The notes under the pieces: model-generated
The model's input: only the letters and a program-made list of their open reading frames with translations
Database searches by the model: none
Told to the model about the DNA's origin: nothing
Position numbers and translations under genes: made by a program
Shown here: in pieces, positions 9,219 through 17,208 of the stretch
Layout of the letters: each line of letters opens with the position of its first letter
How positions within the stretch are numbered: the stretch's first letter is position 1
DNA from: Devosia sp. LC5
Lineage (GTDB): Bacteria; Pseudomonadota; Alphaproteobacteria; Rhizobiales; Devosiaceae
DNA length: 64,000 nucleotides
Direction of reading: 5' to 3'
Assembly (NCBI RefSeq): GCF_000735585.1
Contig: NZ_JNNO01000047.1
Span: forward strand, 1-64,000

Positions 9219-9288
9219 GTACCATAGCGTCACAAAAGTCCAGACTGGTTTTATATTGGACTTAGATTTTAAGTACCAATCGCGTCAC
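9219..9288. promoter_or_regulatory. divergent control region of the peptide-importer genes
   Basis: Between dppD (-) and dppA (+) lies an AT-richer stretch with three ordered elements. A near-identical direct repeat, GTACCA-(1 nt shift)-GCGTCAC, occurs at 9219-9233 and 9273-9288. Between the copies is a perfect 7-bp inverted repeat AAGTCCA / TGGACTT (9236-9242 and 9257-9263). This arrangement looks like regulator sites serving both transcription units. The regulator is unknown. Confidence 0.5.
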
Positions 9289-9310
9289 TCATCGCTTCCT
9301 GGAGGGAACA

Positions 9311-10810
9311 ATGTCGTTGAGAAAGACCCTGGCCACGCTTTTGGCCACCACGCTGCTGACGGGGATGGCATCGGCGGCCACCCTGAATGTCGCGATCGAT
9401 TCATCGCCGGCGGGGCTCGACCCGCATCTGATCACCGCGTTCAATTCGGTGGTGATCGTGCAGTCCAATATCTATGAGGGGCTGACCGCCATCGACAAGG
9501 ATCTGGCCGTGGTGCCGGGGCTGGCCGAAAGCTGGGAGATTTCCGAGGACGGGCTGAGCTATACGTTCAAGCTGCGCAGCGGCGTCAAATTCCATGACGG
9601 TTCGGACATGGATGCCGAAGACGTCGCCGCCTCGATCCGCCGCGTGCAATCGGAGGCCGTAGCCTCCCCGCTCGCCAGTCGCGTAACCCCGATCACCGGC
9701 ATTGAAGTGGTCGACCCGACCAGTATCAAGTTCACGCTGGATGCCCCCTTTGCGCCGATCCTGACCTCGCTGTCGGGCATTGCCATCGTGCCGGCCGAGG
9801 TTGAAACCAATGTCGAAGGCCTGCAGCAGACACCGATCGGCACCGGGCCCTTCAAGTTTGCCGAATGGCAGCCCAATGGCTTTATCGGGCTCACCAGGAA
9901 CGAGGATTATTACCTCGATGGCCTGCCCAAGCTGGAAGGCGTCAAGTTCAATTTCGTGCCGGAATCGGCGACCCGCCAGGTGGGCGTCACCAGCGGGGAA
10001 TATGACTTGCTGCCCGGCATCGATCCGGCGACGGCGCTGCAATTGCAGGGCCAGCCCAATGTCACCGTGCAGGAAACCCGCGACATCGCCTATACGCTGC
10101 TGGGCATGAATACGAGCCGCGAGCCCTTCACCAATCCCAAGGTGCGCACCGCGATCAACATGCTGCTCAATAGGCAGGAAATCATCGACGCAGCTCTGTT
10201 CGGCTCGGGCGTCCCGGCCGGTCCGCTCTCGCCCGCCCTGGTCAATTGGGCCGTCGATCCCACGACTTTTGCCTGCTACACGCAGGATGTGGAAGGAGCC
10301 AAGGCATTGCTGGCCGAGGCCGGCGTGACCACTCCGCTCCAGGTCAGCATGAATGTGCTGCCGCGCCAGGATACGCGCGACATCGCCCAGGTGGTGCAGC
10401 AGCAGCTCGCCGCTGGCGGCATCGAAGTGAGCCTCCTCACCCAGGAAATCGGCGATTTCGTCCAATCCTGGAAGAATTCGGATTTCGACACCTTCATCTC
10501 CGCCAATGGCGGCAGCCCCGATCCGGACGAATATTTCTACCGCACCTTCCGCGGTGGCGGTTCGACCAATGTGTTCAAATACGAAGACCCCGAAATCGAC
10601 ACCTGGCTCGACCAAGGCCGCGCCGAAACCGATCCGGCCGCCCGCAAGGCGATCTATGATCAGGTACAGGCAAAGCTGGCCTGTGACGGCCCGGCCGCCC
10701 ATATCGCCTATGGCACGCTTTACACGGCCGTCGCCAACGGCGTGGACGGGTTCGAGATCTTCCCGAATGGGCGGCTGACGAGTTTGGTCAATACGACCAA
10801 GGCGGAATAG
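9311..10810 (+). CDS. peptide ABC transporter substrate-binding protein (family 5)
   Basis: Periplasmic binding protein of the DppA/OppA/NikA family, 499 aa. Residues 1-22 are a signal peptide ending ASA. The family N-terminal pattern LDPHLITAF and the lobe motif SWEISEDGLSYTFKLRSGVKFHDG are clear. The ribosome site GGAGGG lies 6 bp before the ATG. An intrinsic terminator follows at 10820-10848, before the permeases, so this protein is probably made in excess. The surrounding murQ, anmK and epimerase genes make murein peptides the likely ligand, but family 5 proteins also bind other peptides, opines and sugars. Confidence 0.9.
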   Translation: MSLRKTLATLLATTLLTGMASAATLNVAIDSSPAGLDPHLITAFNSVVIVQSNIYEGLTAIDKDLAVVPGLAESWEISEDGLSYTFKLRSGVKFHDGSDMDAEDVAASIRRVQSEAVASPLASRVTPITGIEVVDPTSIKFTLDAPFAPILTSLSGIAIVPAEVETNVEGLQQTPIGTGPFKFAEWQPNGFIGLTRNEDYYLDGLPKLEGVKFNFVPESATRQVGVTSGEYDLLPGIDPATALQLQGQPNVTVQETRDIAYTLLGMNTSREPFTNPKVRTAINMLLNRQEIIDAALFGSGVPAGPLSPALVNWAVDPTTFACYTQDVEGAKALLAEAGVTTPLQVSMNVLPRQDTRDIAQVVQQQLAAGGIEVSLLTQEIGDFVQSWKNSDFDTFISANGGSPDPDEYFYRTFRGGGSTNVFKYEDPEIDTWLDQGRAETDPAARKAIYDQVQAKLACDGPAAHIAYGTLYTAVANGVDGFEIFPNGRLTSLVNTTKAE

Positions 10811-10819
10811 TTGATTGGG

Positions 10820-10848
10820 CCGGCGCCCTAGCGGCGCCGGTTTGCTTT
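10820..10848 (+). terminator. intrinsic (partial) terminator after the binding-protein gene
   Basis: A perfect 8-bp stem CCGGCGCC / GGCGCCGG (10820-10827, 10833-10840) with a 5-nt loop is followed by TTTGCTTTT. It lies 10 bp after the stop of the binding-protein gene and before the permeases, the usual place for partial termination in such operons. Confidence 0.75.
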
Positions 10849-10865
10849 TGCTCGATTTCCGATTG

Positions 10866-10947
10866 CCGTCATTGCCGGGCTTGTCCCGGCTATCCAGCGG
10901 AACCCACCCATCGCATGGATCACCGGGACAAGCCCGGTGATGACGGC
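10866..10947. repeat. family C palindromic repeat
   Basis: Inverted arms built on ATTGCCGGGCTTGTCCCGG and its complement ACCGGGACAAGCCCGGT flank a short centre. A second copy is at 28381-28466. Both lie between genes of the same operon, here between the peptide-binding protein and the first permease. Confidence 0.75.
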
Positions 10948-10981
10948 GGGGGGAAGATCGAGTTCTAACAAGGTAATCTAC

Positions 10982-11932
10982 ATGGCGCAGCGCTTCTGGA
11001 TCGGCCGGCTGATCGACCTTGGTGTCGTGTTGTTCGGCATTTCGATCGTCGTTTTCCTGATGATCCGCCTGATCCCGGGCGATGCCGTGACCATCATGCT
11101 GGGCGCCAATACCGAGGTGACGCCCGAGCGCGTCGCCGCCCTGCGCAGCCGGCTGGGGCTCGACCTGCCCCTGTTCCAGCAATATGGGCAATGGATCTGG
11201 GGCATATTGCAGGGTAATTTCGGCACCTCGATCTGGACCGGACGGCCGGTGCTGGACGAGATCGCCGCCAATATGTGGCCGACCATCGAATTGACGCTGC
11301 TGTCGATCCTGGTGGGCGCGGGCCTCTCCATTCCGCTGGGCGCTTTCATGGCGCAGGCGCGCGGCAATGCCTCCGAAGTTGCGGTGCGCATCGGGGCGAT
11401 CGCGGGGCTGACCATACCCTCGTTCTGGCTGGGGATCGTGTCGATCTTTCTCGTGTCAAAACTGCTGCCGGGCGTGCAGGCGCTGGGCTATGTGCCGTTT
11501 ACCGAGGACCCTTTGGGCAATCTGCAACGCATGGTACTGCCGGTGATCGCGCTGTCTTTGCCCATGCTGGCGAACCTGTCGCGGCTGGTGCGCTCGGCCA
11601 TGCTCGATGCCTTGAGCCAGGATTATATCCGCACCGCCAAGGCCAAGGGGGCCGACCGGCGGCGCATCATCTACAAGCACGCGCTCCGCAATGCGCTGAT
11701 CCCCTTCATCACCAGTGTCGGTGTTTCGGCCGGATATCTGCTGGGTGGCGCCATTGTCATCGAGCAGGTGTTTGCCATTCCGGGCCTGGGGCGGCTGGTG
11801 CTGGGGGCGATTTCCGAGCGCAATTATCCGCTGGTGCAGGCCTCCATCCTGGTGCTCACCGCCAGCTTCGTCATCGTCAATTTCCTGGTCGACCTGCTCT
11901 ATGCGGTGATCGATCCCCGCGTGTCGAAATGA
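10982..11932 (+). CDS. peptide ABC transporter permease (DppB type)
   Basis: Inner-membrane permease of the peptide importer, 316 aa, with six predicted membrane segments. The first is near residues 10-30, and the family signature region GADRRRIIYKHALRNALIPFIT matches the EAA loop that docks the ATPase. The ATG at 10982 is preceded by AAGG at a good distance; the upstream in-frame start at 10937 lies within the family C repeat region and is rejected. The gene overlaps the next permease by 4 bp (ATGA). Confidence 0.9.
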   Translation: MAQRFWIGRLIDLGVVLFGISIVVFLMIRLIPGDAVTIMLGANTEVTPERVAALRSRLGLDLPLFQQYGQWIWGILQGNFGTSIWTGRPVLDEIAANMWPTIELTLLSILVGAGLSIPLGAFMAQARGNASEVAVRIGAIAGLTIPSFWLGIVSIFLVSKLLPGVQALGYVPFTEDPLGNLQRMVLPVIALSLPMLANLSRLVRSAMLDALSQDYIRTAKAKGADRRRIIYKHALRNALIPFITSVGVSAGYLLGGAIVIEQVFAIPGLGRLVLGAISERNYPLVQASILVLTASFVIVNFLVDLLYAVIDPRVSK

Positions 11933-12756
11933 TCCAATCCATCCGCCGCAACAAGCTCCTCTCCTTTGCCGTAGCGCTGGTGGCGCTGCAGGTTCTGGGC
12001 GCTATTTTTGCCCCCGTGCTGGGCCTGCAGGACCCTTATGCCCAAGTCATCGTGCAGCGCATGAAGGGTCCAAACCTGCTCAATTTCCTGGGCACCGACC
12101 AATTGGGCCGGGATGTGCTGTCGCGCATTGTCTATGGCTATCGTGCGTCGCTGCTGACCTGCGTCACCGCCGTGGTGCTGGCGCTGGTGCTCGGCGGCAC
12201 GCTGGGCATGCTGGCGGCCTATTATGGCGGCTGGTTCGAGCGCATCGTGATGCGGCTGATGGATATCCTGTTCGCCTTCCCCATCATGCTGCTGGCCATT
12301 GCCGTCATCGCCATTCTAGGGCCAAGCGCCTGGAGCGCGGCGATTGCCATTGCCATTGTCTATGCACCGATCTTTGCCCGGCTGCTGCGCGGCCCGGCTC
12401 TGGTCATTTGCGAGAGCGAATATGTCAACGGCGCCAAGGCCATCGGTGCGTCGGATTTCCGCATCATCTTCCTGCATCTGCTGCCCAACCTGGCCTCGGT
12501 CGTGCTGGTGCAGACGAGCCTGTTGCTCTCAGCGGCAATCCTGGTCGAAGCCTCGCTGTCATTCCTCGGCCTGGGCTCGCAGCCGCCGATCCCCTCGCTG
12601 GGGCTGATGCTGTCGGAGGGGCGCAATTTCCTGTTGCTGGCGCCTTGGCCGGCGGTATTTGCGGGCTTTGCGATCCTCTTCCTGTCGTTCGGCTTCAATC
12701 TCTTAGGTGACGCATTGCGCGACACGCTCGACCCGCGCCTGCGCAAGGCGAGTTGA
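11929..12756 (+). CDS. peptide ABC transporter permease (DppC type)
   Basis: Second permease of the peptide importer, 275 aa from the overlapping ATG at 11929. It has an N-terminal membrane helix, the DppC-type periplasmic segment FLGTDQLGRDVLSRIVYGYR, and five further helices. The EAA-like loop reads YVNGAKAIGASDFRIIFLHLLPN. The C-terminal LGDALRDTLDPRLRKAS is characteristic of DppC/OppC. It closes the transporter part of the operon; a family B repeat separates it from the epimerase. Confidence 0.9.
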   Translation: MIQSIRRNKLLSFAVALVALQVLGAIFAPVLGLQDPYAQVIVQRMKGPNLLNFLGTDQLGRDVLSRIVYGYRASLLTCVTAVVLALVLGGTLGMLAAYYGGWFERIVMRLMDILFAFPIMLLAIAVIAILGPSAWSAAIAIAIVYAPIFARLLRGPALVICESEYVNGAKAIGASDFRIIFLHLLPNLASVVLVQTSLLLSAAILVEASLSFLGLGSQPPIPSLGLMLSEGRNFLLLAPWPAVFAGFAILFLSFGFNLLGDALRDTLDPRLRKAS

Positions 12757-12761
12757 ATTCC

Positions 12762-12852
12762 ACTAGACCTCATGGTGAGCCTGTCGAACCACGAGGCCGT
12801 GCCCGATATTGCCACGACCTCGTCCTTTGACAAGCTCAGGATGAGGTCTACT
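12762..12852. repeat. family B palindromic repeat
   Basis: Copy of the family B inverted repeat, ending 11 bp before the epimerase start. Its left arm matches the 5043 copy almost base for base. It lies within a presumed operon, so it is transcribed. Confidence 0.78.
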
Positions 12853-12863
12853 GGGGAGCCGCC

Positions 12864-13841
12864 ATGACGACAAAACTGGACGTCTTTGCCGAGCAGTTCG
12901 CCATTGCGGGCACATTCACCATTTCCCGCGGCTCCAAAACCATGGCCGATGTGGTGCGGGTGGCACTGACGCGCGATGGTCAGACCGGCCAGGGCGAATG
13001 CGTGCCCTATGCCCGCTATGGCGAGAGCCTGACGCAGACTATTGCGGCGATTGAAGCGCTGCGGCCGGCCATTGCTGGTGGGTTGGATCGAACAGGACTG
13101 CAAACCGCCCTGCCGCCGGGTGCGGCGCGCAATGCCATCGATTGTGCGTTCTGGGAGCTGGAGGCCAAGCTGGCTGGGCTCAGCGTTGCAGAACTGGCAG
13201 GCGTGACCGTGCCCGAGAGCATCATCACCGCCTATACGATCAGCCTCGGAACGCCTGAAACCATGGCCGCAGCGGCGCGGGCGGCGAGCGCCTATCCGCT
13301 GCTCAAGCTCAAGCTGGGTGGAGCGGGTGACCGGGAGCGGCTGGCGGCGGTGCGCGAAGCCGTGCCCCAAGCGCGGCTGGTCGTGGATGCCAATGAGGCC
13401 TGGATGCCGGACGATCTGGCGGCCAATATGCTTGCCTGTCGCGATCTGGGGATCGAGCTGGTGGAACAGCCCCTGCCCGCTGGCGACGATGCGGCACTGG
13501 CTCATGTCGAGCATCTGGTGCCGATCTGCGCCGACGAAAGCGCGCATGGGCTGGCGAGCCTGGGCGCCCTCATCGGCCGCTACGACGCGGTCAACATCAA
13601 GCTCGACAAGACCGGCGGGCTGACCGAGGCGCTGGACCTAGCGCGGGCGGCCAAGGCCAAAAATCTCAAGATCATGGTGGGCTGCATGGTCTGCACATCG
13701 CTCGCCACGGCACCGGTGGCCTTGCTGGCCGGGCAAGCCGATTGGTGCGATCTGGATGGTCCGCTGCTCCTCGCGGCGGACCGGCCTGACGGGTTCCGGT
13801 TTGACGATGGGGTGATGCGGGCCGGCGGGATTTGGGGCTAA
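12864..13841 (+). CDS. dipeptide epimerase, enolase superfamily (L-Ala-D/L-Glu type)
   Basis: Member of the muconate-lactonizing/enolase superfamily, 325 aa. The catalytic Lys is in the KxK motif of PLLKLKLGG (about residue 150). The metal ligands are Asp in VVDANEAW, Glu in ELVEQPLP and Asp in ICADES, and the second base Lys is in NIKLDKTGGL. This residue set with a TGG after the second Lys is typical of L-Ala-D/L-Glu epimerases, which convert the murein dipeptide to L-Ala-L-Glu for peptidase digestion. It lies directly after the peptide importer genes and near anmK and murQ, which supports that role. The exact dipeptide specificity is inferred. Confidence 0.88.
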   Translation: MTTKLDVFAEQFAIAGTFTISRGSKTMADVVRVALTRDGQTGQGECVPYARYGESLTQTIAAIEALRPAIAGGLDRTGLQTALPPGAARNAIDCAFWELEAKLAGLSVAELAGVTVPESIITAYTISLGTPETMAAAARAASAYPLLKLKLGGAGDRERLAAVREAVPQARLVVDANEAWMPDDLAANMLACRDLGIELVEQPLPAGDDAALAHVEHLVPICADESAHGLASLGALIGRYDAVNIKLDKTGGLTEALDLARAAKAKNLKIMVGCMVCTSLATAPVALLAGQADWCDLDGPLLLAADRPDGFRFDDGVMRAGGIWG

Positions 13842-13873
13842 GGGGGTACCCCGATCTCACCTATAACTTCGCC

Positions 13874-14761
13874 CTAAAGCCCGTGCTTCTCCAACGTCGC
13901 CTCATATTCGTCGCGCACTTCCTCCGGGTCGCGGCCAGAGTGCCAGGCGGCGTCGATCCTTGCCTTCAGCGCCGGATCGAGCGCGGCGAATTTGGCTTCC
14001 CAGTCTTCGCCTTCGTGGATCCAATAGGCGACCAACTCGTACCGCTCGGCAGGCAGGCCCAGTTCCTTGCGGGCATATTTGCGGATGGCGCGGACAGCCT
14101 TTTGTTCGCCCGCCACCCAGAGATAGCCGGGCGCCCTGGGCATGGGCACGGCGCGCACCACGTCTTCGAGCCGGCTGGGCGCCACGCCATTGCCGCTGCC
14201 ATGCAGCCAGGTCACCGTCGCCTTGGGGTGGCGCGGCAGGTCCAATTCATGGCTGCCCTCCGCCACTTCGATAAAGGCGCGGGTTTCGATATGGGCCGGC
14301 GTCTGCTCCAATAGCCGCGACAGCGCCGGCAGGCCGGTCGCATCGGAAACCAGCAATTGCCAGGCCGTATCGGCGGGCGGGGCATAGAGTCCGCGCGGAT
14401 TGTTGATGGTGATCACCTCGCCCACTCGGGCGCGCTGCGCCCACTCGCTGGCGAGCCCGCCTTCGTGGATGACGAAATCGATATCGATCTGGCCCTTGGC
14501 TGCATCTTGGCGGCGGATGGTGTAGGTCGAACAGCGGATGGCGTCCTGCCCGTCGGGATAGGTCCAGCGGCCATCCTCGCTGATCTGGGGCAGATGCAGC
14601 TTGCCGGTCTTTTCGTTAGGAAAGAACAGGCGCAGATATTCGTCGCCAATGCCGGTGGTTTTCCAATCGGCGAGGCCCGGCCCGCCAAAGGTCAGCCGCA
14701 GCATGCCCGGCGAGAGCACCTGGCGGCCGACAAGCCTAGCCTCATGAAACATCCTGGTCAT
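13874..14761 (-). CDS. siderophore-interacting protein (FAD-dependent ferric reductase)
   Basis: Cytoplasmic flavoprotein of the SIP/ViuB family, 295 aa, which reduces ferric siderophores to release iron. The FAD-binding motif appears as RCSTYTIRR (near residue 83), followed by the family segment DIDFVIHEGGLASEWAQRA. The C-terminal half has the NAD(P)H-binding fold, with YLWVAGEQKAVRAIRKYARKEL. The ATG at 14761 has AAGGGG upstream; the longer reading to 14869 has no family match. It is convergent with the epimerase and followed upstream by an AT-rich stretch (14770-14830) that may hold an iron-regulated promoter. No siderophore transporter is adjacent. Confidence 0.88.
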   Translation of the reverse strand: MTRMFHEARLVGRQVLSPGMLRLTFGGPGLADWKTTGIGDEYLRLFFPNEKTGKLHLPQISEDGRWTYPDGQDAIRCSTYTIRRQDAAKGQIDIDFVIHEGGLASEWAQRARVGEVITINNPRGLYAPPADTAWQLLVSDATGLPALSRLLEQTPAHIETRAFIEVAEGSHELDLPRHPKATVTWLHGSGNGVAPSRLEDVVRAVPMPRAPGYLWVAGEQKAVRAIRKYARKELGLPAERYELVAYWIHEGEDWEAKFAALDPALKARIDAAWHSGRDPEEVRDEYEATLEKHGL

Positions 14762-14890
14762 CGCGCACCCCTTGTATCGTCGAGTACGGGTGCTACATAT
14801 TATGACTTGAACCGTCAAGTTAGTGCTGTGCCAGGATCTGTTTGGTAATGGCGGCGCATTGCAGACCAATGCCCGGCACAGGCCTGGCGC

Positions 14891-16729
14891 CTATTCGCCA
14901 GCGGCTGGCATTTCGCTGGCCAGCGGCGCGCGATTGACGCCGCGATGGGTAGTCTTGGCCCATTCGAACGGGCTTTTGGCCAGGGCGTAGAGCGCCCGTA
15001 TGGTTGCCCAGGCCACGAGCAGCCAATAGAGCGGCAGGCTCAATTGACTGGCCAGCAGGGCAAACCGGCGCTGGCGGACCAGGCCCGCCATATTGACGAT
15101 GATCGCCGATCCGGAGCCGATACCCAGCGTCAACAGGCACGCCCAGGACCACAGCCCACCGCTGTCCAGCAGCGGTTCGCCCACCATCAGCCGCGCCAGC
15201 AGCAACAGGATCAGCGCGCTATGCAGCAGCGGCGCCAGGATCATGCCGAGCACCAGCACCTCAAAGGCCAGCATGCGGCGCCAGCCGATATCGGCGAGCA
15301 ATTGCAGCGGGCGGCGATTATGCACGATCAGCGTCTGCATCCAGCCCTTGATCCAGCGGGTGCGCTGTCCCATCCAGGTAGCCAGTGCGACCGGGGCTTC
15401 CTCCAGCGTGGCCAGGGCGATCACGTCCACACGATGACCGCGCCGGGCCAGCCGCACGCCCAGATCGGCATCTTCGGTAACGTTGAACGCGTCCCATCCG
15501 CCAATCGCGCGCAGGGTGGCCAGCCGGAAGTGATTGGAGGTGCCGCCCAGGGGCGCCACCAGTCCCCACTTGGTCAAAGCCGGAAGCATCACGGTGAACA
15601 GGCCCGCATATTCGGCGGCAAACATGCCGGCCAGCCAGTTCTCCCCGCCATTATCGATTACCAACTGGGCCTGGATGCATTCGATATCCGGCGCATCGGC
15701 AAAGCGCTGTGCCACCTGCCAGAGCTGGTCTGGCTCGGGCGTGTCCTCGGCATCGTAGACCACTACAAACTCGCCCTGGCACAGTGGCAGGGCAAAATCG
15801 AGCGCCTTGGGCTTGGTGCGCGGCAAGGCGTCGGGCACGGCCAGCAGCGAAAAGCGCGGATCGCCCAGCTGTTGCCGCACCGCCTCGAGCGTTGCTGCCG
15901 AGCAATCCTCGACGACGAATTTGATGTCGAGCTTTTCCGGCGGATAGCGCAAGGCTCCCAGCGCGCGGAACAATTGGGGCACCATATGGGCCTCGTCGCG
16001 CAGCGGCACCAGCACGCTATAGATGGGCAATTCGGCCGGATCGGGTGGTTCCTTGGCGGATGGCCGGGGCGGATTGGGTATGCTGAGCGCGGCGATGCGA
16101 ATAACAGCGGGACCAAGCAGCAGCAGCGCCCAGACCGGCAGGAGCAGGACCTGACCGGAATGCGGCGCGAGCAGCACCACGCAGAACAGCGCCAGCGTCA
16201 GCCCGACAAAGATATTGCGCGCGGGCACGGTCAGTTCCAGTTGCGCTGCGGCATAGGGCCAGCGCCGGGCCAGGGTTTGCCTGGCGGCATCGACCAAAGC
16301 CGGCGCCGCTGCGCGCACGAGATAGTCGCGCAGCGCGCTTTCGGGCACGAGACAGAGCCGCCGGGCCAGATCGGGATTGTCGAGCCGGCGGGCCTGCAAC
16401 CGCAGCAAGCCAAAGAAATCGGGGGCGCTGAAGGCGATTTCCGTATCGAACAGGATCGCCCGGAACATTCTGACTTCACCCAGGGCCTCGAGCCGGGTTG
16501 GCGTGGTCTGGCCGCGCAAATGGTTGGGCACATTGTCGTAAAAGGCGAAGCCGGCCCAGCGCGCCGCGCGTTCCATGACGAGGGCCTCCCCGATCCCCAG
16601 GCTAGCGGCGCAATAGCGCAGCGGATCGACCTCGCGTTCCAGCGCCGCCTCAAGCACGCGCTGCGCGGCGGCGGCATCGGGACAATGCTCTGCCAGAACG
16701 GCCTGGATCAGGCTTTGGGCGGGCGACAT
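14891..16729 (-). CDS. GT2 glycosyltransferase with N-terminal MshEN-like domain
   Basis: A 612-aa membrane glycosyltransferase. Residues 1-160 resemble the MshEN/GspE N-terminal fold (a c-di-GMP-binding domain in some proteins), then two membrane helices (172-215). The GT2 domain has YSVLVPLRDEAHMVPQL, a DxxD at 326-329 (VVYDAEDT), TED at 418-420 and QRTRW at 455-459, as in processive cellulose-synthase-like enzymes. Four or so C-terminal helices follow. It may polymerise or transfer an exopolysaccharide unit, possibly under c-di-GMP control, which is inference. The gene is monocistronic. Confidence 0.82.
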   Translation of the reverse strand: MSPAQSLIQAVLAEHCPDAAAAQRVLEAALEREVDPLRYCAASLGIGEALVMERAARWAGFAFYDNVPNHLRGQTTPTRLEALGEVRMFRAILFDTEIAFSAPDFFGLLRLQARRLDNPDLARRLCLVPESALRDYLVRAAAPALVDAARQTLARRWPYAAAQLELTVPARNIFVGLTLALFCVVLLAPHSGQVLLLPVWALLLLGPAVIRIAALSIPNPPRPSAKEPPDPAELPIYSVLVPLRDEAHMVPQLFRALGALRYPPEKLDIKFVVEDCSAATLEAVRQQLGDPRFSLLAVPDALPRTKPKALDFALPLCQGEFVVVYDAEDTPEPDQLWQVAQRFADAPDIECIQAQLVIDNGGENWLAGMFAAEYAGLFTVMLPALTKWGLVAPLGGTSNHFRLATLRAIGGWDAFNVTEDADLGVRLARRGHRVDVIALATLEEAPVALATWMGQRTRWIKGWMQTLIVHNRRPLQLLADIGWRRMLAFEVLVLGMILAPLLHSALILLLLARLMVGEPLLDSGGLWSWACLLTLGIGSGSAIIVNMAGLVRQRRFALLASQLSLPLYWLLVAWATIRALYALAKSPFEWAKTTHRGVNRAPLASEMPAAGE

Positions 16730-16923
16730 ATGCTCAGATCATCTGGGCTGCCACCCATGATCCAAGCGTCTTCGTCGCGCGCATGTCCTGCTGGTCGCGT
16801 CCACCTGGCACAGCCCCCTTTGCCCGGTCTATCCGCATAAATACTGACTACAATTTAGCGAGTGTGCAAGTCGTGAAATCTGTCCAAGTCATTGTCAGTC
16901 CAGAAATAAATGTCTTCTGCTTG

Positions 16924-16939
16924 AGTAAAGCGTTTTACT
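16924..16939. promoter_or_regulatory. palindrome upstream of the glycosyltransferase
   Basis: AGTAAA-N4-TTTACT is a perfect 6-bp dyad in an AT-rich part of the 479-bp gap 16730-17208. The gap otherwise holds only family E repeat DNA and no convincing gene; a 70-codon open frame at 16783-16995 has no recognisable content. The dyad is about 195 bp upstream of the glycosyltransferase start and may be an operator. Confidence 0.3.
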
Positions 16940-17032
16940 TGCGCGAGCCGGAAGCGAACATCGAGCGCGCCCTTCAGCTTTCAGAAGGACAATAGCCGGA
17001 AGGATCACACCGAACCTGGCGCTCCATCGTCC

Positions 17033-17152
17033 CCTCGCCCCTCAGGGGAGAGGGCCAGGGTGAGGGGTGCGATGCTGGGACACCACTCCCGTTGCAGCAT
17101 CGCACCCCTCACCCGCCGGCTTCGCCGTCGACCTCTCCCCTGAGGGGCGAGG
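17033..17152. repeat. family E palindromic element (RIME-like)
   Basis: A 120-bp element with outer arms CCTCGCCCCTCAGGGGAGAGG and its complement, each itself a hairpin, and inner arms built on GAGGGGTGCGATGCTG and its complement. Other copies are at 26982-27134, 36401-36490, 39130-39247 and 42789-42901. The two-palindrome layout recalls rhizobial intergenic mosaic elements. It lies between the divergent-facing ends of the glycosyltransferase region and hslO. Confidence 0.8.
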
Positions 17153-17208
17153 TGAGGCCCGGCATATGCGATTAGCCCCTGAGGGGGAGCAGATGTTGGC
17201 TCCCCAGC

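Noticed and set aside
16783..16995. A 70-codon frame upstream of the glycosyltransferase
   Set aside because: No ribosome site, no conserved content, and it lies in what looks like promoter DNA.
17033..17152. CRISPR array as an explanation for the repeated palindromes
   Set aside because: Repeats are single, dispersed and palindromic; there are no regularly spaced direct repeats or cas genes.
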